A stretch of 29,402 bases of DNA from Lysobacterales bacterium. GTDB taxonomy: Bacteria; Pseudomonadota; Gammaproteobacteria; Xanthomonadales; SZUA-36. The position numbers were made by a program, and so were the translations under genes. Below, piece by piece: positions 24,532 to 29,402 of this stretch. The DNA is taken from contig JAKITM010000023.1 in assembly GCA_021648045.1 (NCBI GenBank), positions 1-29,402 on the forward strand, given 5' to 3'. Under the pieces are notes generated by a model. That model did no database searches. It worked only from the letters and a program-made list of their open reading frames with translations, and was not told the origin of the DNA. Numbering within the stretch: position 1 is the stretch's first letter; each line of letters opens with the position of its first letter.

Positions 24532-25179
24532 TTATTTATTGTTTCGTCCGAATTGCTGGAACCTCCGGTCTAGTACATGTTGTTCTAAGAATACTCGATT
24601 GCGTAATATCCACCAGGCAACGGGGACTACTGCCGGGAGGATCAAGTATCCCAGCTGGTAACACAGTGCGATTACAGTGGGCGAAAGCTCACTGGCTGTT
24701 GCTGAACCTGCAGCGGTGCCGAGAAATGTAAATTGTAAGTGCTTTTGCACTTCCCAGAAGACTCCCCAAGTTTGCACTACTACCAGTAGAAAATAGCCGC
24801 CAAGCATATCGAACATCCGTTTTTTCCAACTGCCGGGTGTTGCCATGATTAAACCGAATATCAGCGGTATGCCATAACCATAAACCATCGGGTTTACATC
24901 AAAAGAGAGCGCTGCCAGACGGCCCTGAACTTTCTCATTTAAAGGAATATTGGTGGCAATTTCCAGCATATAACTATTTTGCAGCAAATCATAAAACGAC
25001 TCACCCAGGTTTTGTTCCAGCAACCAGGTCACCAGCCCGGCTACCGGGATTACCAAAACGGTTGATACTTTAAACCAGAAAAAGAATCCCAGAGGCATCC
25101 ACAGCGCCGAGAGCATGAACAGATCCCTCACCGGGCTTTTCGATACGAGATCCAGCTGTTTTTCGGTATGTTTGGTCAT
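24532..25179 (-). CDS. Polytopic membrane protein resembling exosortase-H-associated membrane proteins
   Basis: A 215-residue inner-membrane protein with about four to five hydrophobic helices (around 20-52, 100-112, 120-142, 167-192). The pattern NPMVYGYGIPLIFGLIMATPGSWKKR, then QTWGVFWEV, and later IALCYQLGYLILPAVVPVAWWILRNRVFLE is the one I associate with the exosortase H-associated membrane protein family. That family accompanies XrtH, which processes IPTLxxWG-CTERM proteins at the cell envelope. No exosortase gene and no IPTL-CTERM tail is visible in the window, so the partner may be elsewhere or the family call may be wrong. It lies between purL and gspE on the same strand, 33 bases after purL, and could be co-transcribed with purL. 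Confidence 0.5.
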   Translation of the reverse strand: MTKHTEKQLDLVSKSPVRDLFMLSALWMPLGFFFWFKVSTVLVIPVAGLVTWLLEQNLGESFYDLLQNSYMLEIATNIPLNEKVQGRLAALSFDVNPMVYGYGIPLIFGLIMATPGSWKKRMFDMLGGYFLLVVVQTWGVFWEVQKHLQFTFLGTAAGSATASELSPTVIALCYQLGYLILPAVVPVAWWILRNRVFLEQHVLDRRFQQFGRNNK

Positions 25180-25212
25180 TGTCTACGGCGTTTCCAGTTC
25201 AGTTGCTTGTTA

Positions 25213-27930
25213 TTAATTCCGCTGGCTCAATGACCATGAATAAGCATTCATGAACATTTTCCGCCAAGGTGATTCTTGCGTCCAGTCCGCCGGTGCCCAG
25301 GAAAAATTACTGCTACTTAAGCTGCGTTCCGGATGCGGCATCATAATCGTGACCCTGCCATCGGCTGTGGTCAAGCCATTTATTCCCTCAGCAGAGCCAT
25401 TAGGGTTTGCGGGATACTGCACTGCCGGCGTTCCATCAGCTTCGATATAGCGCATGGCGACCTTGGCAGCAGCTGCATCGCTGGCACTCCAGTCTACCCG
25501 ACCCTCACCGTGGGAACTGGCAACCGGTAAGCGACTACCGGCCATGCCAGCAAAAAACAAAGATGGCGAGGCTTGAATTTCGACCAGGGATAAACGAGCT
25601 TCAAACTGCTCGGATCGGTTGCGGATAAAATGCGGCCAGTGCTGAGCACCGGGGATAATATCGCGCAGACTTGCCAACATCTGGCAGCCATTACAGACAC
25701 CCAAAGCAAAATGTCGGGGGTCTGCCAAAAATGCTTCAAACTGCTGACGCATTTGCTGATGGAATAAAATCGACTTGGCCCAACCACGGCCGGCACCCAG
25801 TACATCGCCATAGGAAAAACCGCCACAGGCAACAAAGCCATCAAAATCAGCTAACTTAACCCGTCCGGAAAATAGGTCGCTCATATGCACATCCACGGCT
25901 TCAAAACCGGCTAGATAAAAAGCTGCGGCCATCTCAACCTGACCATTAACTCCCTGCTCTCTGAGAATAGCAACCCGTGGTTTGTCGGCCATATCAGTAA
26001 CGCCTGAGGAGGGCAGCGGCCAGTCAAAAGTGAGTTTCGGGCTTAAATAAGTCTGTTGCTCTGCAGCAATTCGGTTGAATTCCTCATCTGCACATTCAGG
26101 GTTATCGCGTAAACGCTGGATATGGTAACTAGTACCCGCCCAAGTTTGCTGTAGTGTTTTCAATTCAGCCTGATACAGGGTTTTGCCGCCAGCTTGAATA
26201 GATATTTGCTTTTCAGTTATCACTGTGGCGATACAATGACAGCAATCAGCTAACCCTGCTGCCGCAATTGCGGCCTCTACCATCACTAAATCTGTACAGC
26301 GAATCTGCATCACCGCACCTGGTTCTTCACTAAACAACCATTTCAGACTGTCTTTTTCTGTACCCGGCAAGCCGATCTCCAAACCGACCTGACCCGCAAA
26401 CGCCATTTCCAACAGGCTGGTCAACAAGCCGCCATCTGAGCGATCGTGATAGGCCAGTAATTTATCTGCGGTGTTTAATTTCTGAATGAGCTTAAAAAAG
26501 GCTTTTAAATCGGCAGCATTATCAAGGTCGGCAACCTCCCCACCCTGCTGTGAGTAGACTTGTGCCACTGCTGATGCACCGAGACGATTTCTAGCCCGCC
26601 CTAAATCTAGCAGCAACAGGCAAGTGTCAGCAACCTTTTCAGGCGGGCAAAGTTGAGGTGTCAAACTGCGATTAACATCAGTAACCGGCGCGAACGCGGT
26701 AACGATTAAAGATAAGGGCGCCTGCATTTTTCGACTATTGCCCTGTTGATCTTCCCAGCGAGTGCTCATGGATAAGGAGTCTTTGCCCACGGGGATGGCA
26801 ATCCCCAGTTGCGGACATAATTCCATTCCAACTGTTTTCACTGTATCAAATAAAGCCGCATCCTGTCCTGGGTTGCCGGTAGCCGCCATCCAGTTAGCGG
26901 ATAGCTTAATATCGCTTAGTTTGTCTATTGGTGCTGCGGCTATATTGGTTATCGCTTCAGCCACAGCCATGCGTCCTGATGCCGGTGCATTCACTACTGC
27001 CAACGGACTGCGCTCACCCATCGCCATCGCCTCGCCAGTGCTGGCACTAAAGCCACTGGCGGTTACTGCACAATCGGCTACCGGGATTTGCCAGGGGCCG
27101 ACCATCTGATCACGCACCACTAGGCCGCCAACACTGCGATCGCCGATGGTAATTAGGAATTGTTTTGAGGCAACCGACGGCAGGCTGAGAACCCGCTCAA
27201 TAGCTTCGGCTAATACTATCGATGCCATATCAAAGGCTGTGGAGGCTATCTCAACATGCTCTGCTTCACGCTGCATCCGCGGTGGTTTTCCAAGAAAAAC
27301 ATCCATGGGTAAATCTACAGGGGCATCACCCAGCAAACGGTCACTGAGGTGCAAGTGGCCATCATTGGTCGCTTCACCAACCACTGCCACCGGGCAGCGT
27401 TCGCGTTTGCAAATCGCCAGAAAATCATCCAGTCGTTCAGGTTGTACCGACATTACGAAGCGTTCTTGAGCTTCATTGCACCATATTTGCATCGGCGACA
27501 TCGAGCGGTCGCTTGAATTGATCTGGCGTAATTCAAGCGCACCGCCCCTGCCACTATCATGCAGTAATTCAGGCAGCGCGTTGGAAAGTCCGCCGGCACC
27601 TACATCATGGATAGATATCAGCGGATTGTTATCGCCCTGCGCCCAACACTGGTCGATGACTTCCTGACAACGCCTTTCCATTTCCGGATTTTCGCGCTGC
27701 ACCGAGGCGAAATCAAGATCGCCGCCACTGCTGCCCGAACCCATTGAGGATGCAGCACCACCACCCAGGCCAATTAACATGGCAGGGCCACCGAGAACAA
27801 TGATCGGTGCAGCCACCGGAATAATGTGTTTTTCAACATGCTGCCGGCGGATATTGCCCATCCCGCCAGCGATCATAATCGGCTTGTGGTATCCCCATAA
27901 CTGCTGTTTATATTCAAACTCGAAAGTGCT
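25213..27930 (-). CDS. purL: Phosphoribosylformylglycinamidine synthase PurL, N-terminal part missing
   Basis: PurL converts FGAR, glutamine and ATP to FGAM in purine synthesis. From GYHKPIMIAGGMGNIR onward the sequence follows gammaproteobacterial PurL closely: LGGGAASSM, the long LDFASVQRENPEMERRCQEVID, IHDVGAGGLSNALPELL, GPWQIPVADCAVT, LSANWMAA, IPVGKDSLSMSTRW and AYHDRSDGGLLTSLLEMAF. The C-terminal glutaminase domain has ILREQGVNGQVEMAAAF, FSYGDVLGAGRGWAKSIL, the nucleophile in GVCNGCQM and the His/Glu of MPHPER. The family is about 1,290 residues; only about 890-905 are here. Upstream of GYHKP the frame goes on for some 17 codons of doubtful homology (TFEFEYKQQLW), then meets TAA at 27943-27945. 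The ATG at 27876 is an internal Met, not a real start. The remaining protein cannot work alone as a full PurL. Confidence 0.93.
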   Translation of the reverse strand, partial: STFEFEYKQQLWGYHKPIMIAGGMGNIRRQHVEKHIIPVAAPIIVLGGPAMLIGLGGGAASSMGSGSSGGDLDFASVQRENPEMERRCQEVIDQCWAQGDNNPLISIHDVGAGGLSNALPELLHDSGRGGALELRQINSSDRSMSPMQIWCNEAQERFVMSVQPERLDDFLAICKRERCPVAVVGEATNDGHLHLSDRLLGDAPVDLPMDVFLGKPPRMQREAEHVEIASTAFDMASIVLAEAIERVLSLPSVASKQFLITIGDRSVGGLVVRDQMVGPWQIPVADCAVTASGFSASTGEAMAMGERSPLAVVNAPASGRMAVAEAITNIAAAPIDKLSDIKLSANWMAATGNPGQDAALFDTVKTVGMELCPQLGIAIPVGKDSLSMSTRWEDQQGNSRKMQAPLSLIVTAFAPVTDVNRSLTPQLCPPEKVADTCLLLLDLGRARNRLGASAVAQVYSQQGGEVADLDNAADLKAFFKLIQKLNTADKLLAYHDRSDGGLLTSLLEMAFAGQVGLEIGLPGTEKDSLKWLFSEEPGAVMQIRCTDLVMVEAAIAAAGLADCCHCIATVITEKQISIQAGGKTLYQAELKTLQQTWAGTSYHIQRLRDNPECADEEFNRIAAEQQTYLSPKLTFDWPLPSSGVTDMADKPRVAILREQGVNGQVEMAAAFYLAGFEAVDVHMSDLFSGRVKLADFDGFVACGGFSYGDVLGAGRGWAKSILFHQQMRQQFEAFLADPRHFALGVCNGCQMLASLRDIIPGAQHWPHFIRNRSEQFEARLSLVEIQASPSLFFAGMAGSRLPVASSHGEGRVDWSASDAAAAKVAMRYIEADGTPAVQYPANPNGSAEGINGLTTADGRVTIMMPHPERSLSSSNFSWAPADWTQESPWRKMFMNAYSWSLSQRN

Positions 27931-27945
27931 TATTATTAGGTCTTA
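27892..27945. other. Junction between gammaproteobacterial purL and AT-rich foreign DNA
   Basis: PurL homology is certain up to the GYH codons at 27886-27894 and fades by about 27930. From about 27925 on, base composition changes abruptly to AT-rich and the next coding sequences are of Bacteroidota type. No insertion sequence end, tRNA or obvious direct repeat marks the boundary, so an assembly join or an illegitimate recombination point is likely. Confidence 0.8.
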
Positions 27946-28064
27946 AAATTCTAGCTAATGATGTTTTAAAATTAATAAACTTTGGGCATGAACCAAAATT
28001 AATATACAAAATTCACCTTCCATTCTTAAGATAAATGTTCACAAGCTTCTAAAACAACCTCATT

Positions 28065-28100
28065 GACAGAAACCGCATAATTACAGCGGTTTACACTGTC
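28065..28100 (-). terminator. Imperfect hairpin downstream of the T9SS-type gene
   Basis: AAACCGC and GCGGTTT form a 7-base stem with a 9-base loop. An outer GACAG/CTGTC pair extends it across a 3-base bulge. It lies about 30 bases after the gene's stop. The T tract is short, so termination is plausible but unproven. The rest of 27946-28130 is AT-rich and shows no gene. Confidence 0.4.
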
Positions 28101-28130
28101 CTTACTCACTCAGCTCATTCTCATGATCAA

Positions 28131-28901
28131 TCATATCTTAATAAACTTGCGTATTATCTCCATATTTCCTCGATATGTAATTTTTAAAAAATACAAACCG
28201 TTCTCTAAATTTTCAACTGATATTGTAGAAGAAGGAAGGGAAAAAGTTTTTACAATCGTTCCATCAAAATTTATGATACATATAGATTCGATAAGAATAT
28301 CTGTTCGTAAATGAATCTCATTCTGTGCCGGATTTGGAAAAATCATCAATTCAGTCTGACGATTAAATAAGTCAACATCAACTAAACAATCAACAGAAGT
28401 TACCTCAAGATTACATGCCGATGATAGTACATCACTAGTCGATGATAATCCAAAAATATTTTCATTATTATTACAGATAAGATTTAGATCCAAAAAAGAA
28501 TTGTTTTCAACATCAATGCGAAAAAGATCATTGTTAAGTTTGTTAAAATAATTCAAGGTATATAGATTATATTCCCAATCAATTGTGCAAGCAGTATGTG
28601 CTGAAAAGTCACTAAATTAATTAATTAATGTTGTGGTTCCATTTAGTAAATTAATTTTCCTTATTTCTCCAGATAGTGTTAATCCATACAATACACCATC
28701 AGGATCTACTGCTATATCACCAAAAATAGGCTCATCAGATGAAATACTTGTCTTCAAATTACATGTTCCGTCATCAAAGTATTGAAAAATTGACCCCGAA
28801 TCATCTAAATGCGAAAAATAAATATACGTTTCTTGGGCATGCGAATTGAACATAAAAAAACAAAGAAATAAAGTAAAAGGTATTCTAAATATTTTTTTCA
28901 T
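28131..28901 (-). pseudogene. Secreted protein with T9SS type A sorting domain, split by one in-frame TAA
   Basis: Two open stretches, 28617-28901 and 28131-28616, are in the same frame and separated only by TAA at 28617-28619. Read through, they give one protein of about 256 residues. It has a Bacteroidota-style signal peptide (MKKIFRIPFTLFLCFF, ending HAQ), a short repeat-like body (GDIAVDPDGVLYGLTLSGEIRK, then after the stop FSDFSAHTACTIDWEYNLYTL) and a C-terminal T9SS sorting domain: IFPNPAQNEIHLRTD, VKTFSLPS and LENGLYFLKITY. Such tails direct outer-membrane export and attachment through the type IX secretion system, which is restricted to Bacteroidota. The stop falls in a TTAA-repeat stretch. 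It may be a real nonsense mutation or a sequence error. The type does not fit the gammaproteobacterial genes in the rest of the window. Confidence 0.8.
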
Positions 28902-29000
28902 GTTGCAATTTATTTTGAGTTAATAAAATTCTATTCTCTGAATATGATGTTTTATAATTGAGCATTAATATCTGAAAAAGCATTTTAATTCAAGAAGCAA

Positions 29001-29402
29001 TCAATGTTTCTTTAACCTATCTATATCATTTACAATTTCCATCAAGTTGTCTTCTTTTTGCTGCTTTTTTAATCTTTTTTTAAACGTTTTATATTCGATA
29101 TTTGATTTTTCAACAGCCATACTATGACTAATTTTTCCCGCGTGAGTTAATAATTCTCGTCCGTTCAACTCTAAGATACTATCTAAACGTTCTAACCAAT
29201 TTTTCATATACATAGGCGTCTGTTGTTGTGCCATAGTTTCGGCAAAAGCTAAGTATTGTTCAACTAATAAACCCAATAATTTCATTTCTTGTTCATTAAG
29301 ATAGTTTTTGGCAATGGAAACATCACCTTTCGTAACGGAATTGTTCAATTTTTTATCGTAAGATGCATACCCAATAATGGCAATGATGCATCAACTCTTC
29401 TA
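29001..29402 (-). pseudogene. rhuM: RhuM-family protein, C-terminal part, frameshifted and cut by window edge
   Basis: RhuM proteins are widespread, poorly understood proteins first noted in a Salmonella pathogenicity island and often found near mobile or restriction-modification genes. The C-terminal part is clear: KGDVSIAKNYLNEQEMKLL, then YLAFAETMAQQQTPMYMKNW, then ELLTHAGKISH. Upstream, this frame hits TGA at 29391-29393, but the neighbouring frame gives RRVDASLPLLGMHLTIK, which fits the family region just before KGDV. One extra A in the six-A run (T at 29349-29354 on the plus strand) would join them cleanly. So the gene is interrupted by a single-base homopolymer deletion, real or technical. 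Its start lies beyond the window. The 28902-29000 gap to the next gene is AT-rich and empty. Confidence 0.8.

Noticed and set aside
27146..27469. 107-codon plus-strand frame inside purL
   Set aside because: Antisense to a conserved part of PurL. Composition follows the opposite strand.
28617..28619. Stop readthrough or alternative genetic code for the TAA in the T9SS gene
   Set aside because: No other TAA in the window is read as sense, and no recoding signal is visible. Mutation or error is simpler.
1..29402. CRISPR arrays, tRNA or rRNA genes, intact insertion sequences
   Set aside because: I looked for regularly spaced repeats, tRNA-like cloverleaf ends and paired terminal repeats around transposase genes and saw none. 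A covariance-model scan would be the decisive test.

Overview
The window looks like two unrelated pieces of DNA joined together. Positions 1 to about 27,900 read as a gammaproteobacterial chromosome segment. It carries an Xps-type type II secretion operon, a PurL of gammaproteobacterial type, an ABC-type polysaccharide export cluster, and a membrane protein of the kind found with exosortase H. A marine Cellvibrionales-like host is my inference from protein flavour, not a search. From about 27,900-27,930 to the end the DNA becomes visibly AT-rich. It encodes a Bacteroidota-type secreted protein with a type IX secretion (T9SS) sorting tail and a RhuM-family fragment, both with broken reading frames. 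The change falls inside purL, which loses roughly its first third, so an assembly chimera is the simplest reading.

Layout. (1) 1-1,832, accessory: the C-terminal part of a HipA-family kinase on the plus strand, then an AT-rich gene for a small exported protein of unknown function. (2) 1,833-8,306, minus strand: an envelope polysaccharide block. In transcription order it has a periplasmic parvulin-type PPIase, an ABC-2 permease (Wzm type), an ATPase with an extended C-terminal domain (Wzt type), a SAM methyltransferase with a C-terminal coiled coil, a family 2 glycosyltransferase, an atypical SDR protein, and a RAYT-like transposase homologue that has lost all its catalytic residues. (3) 8,329-12,480, minus strand: two large exported proteins of unknown role, one with five Ig-like modules. 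Each has its own rho-independent terminator. (4) 12,847-24,348, minus strand: gspE-F-G-H-I-J-K-L-M-N-D in tight or overlapping arrangement, followed by a small exported protein. There is no gspC. The N protein carries a GspC-like HR domain and no PDZ domain, as in the Xanthomonas Xps order. A TATAAT box lies just upstream of gspE. (5) 24,532-27,930, minus strand: the exosortase-H-associated-like membrane protein and 5'-truncated purL. (6) 27,930-29,402: the foreign AT-rich segment.

How the genes fit together. The T2SS operon would build an export machine across both membranes, with a lipoprotein secretin, four minor pseudopilins, one major pseudopilin and an ATPase. The two exported proteins next to it are possible cargo or surface proteins, but this rests on proximity only. 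In the polysaccharide block, the pairing of a Wzt carrying an extra C-terminal domain with a coiled-coil methyltransferase recalls chain-terminating export systems of the E. coli O8/O9a kind. I saw no tRNA, rRNA, CRISPR array or intact insertion sequence. I do not claim a clearly new system. The most useful leads are the methyltransferase/Wzt pair, the cysteine-free GspE, the Lys/Ala-rich tails on GspL and GspN, the dead RAYT protein and the join inside purL.
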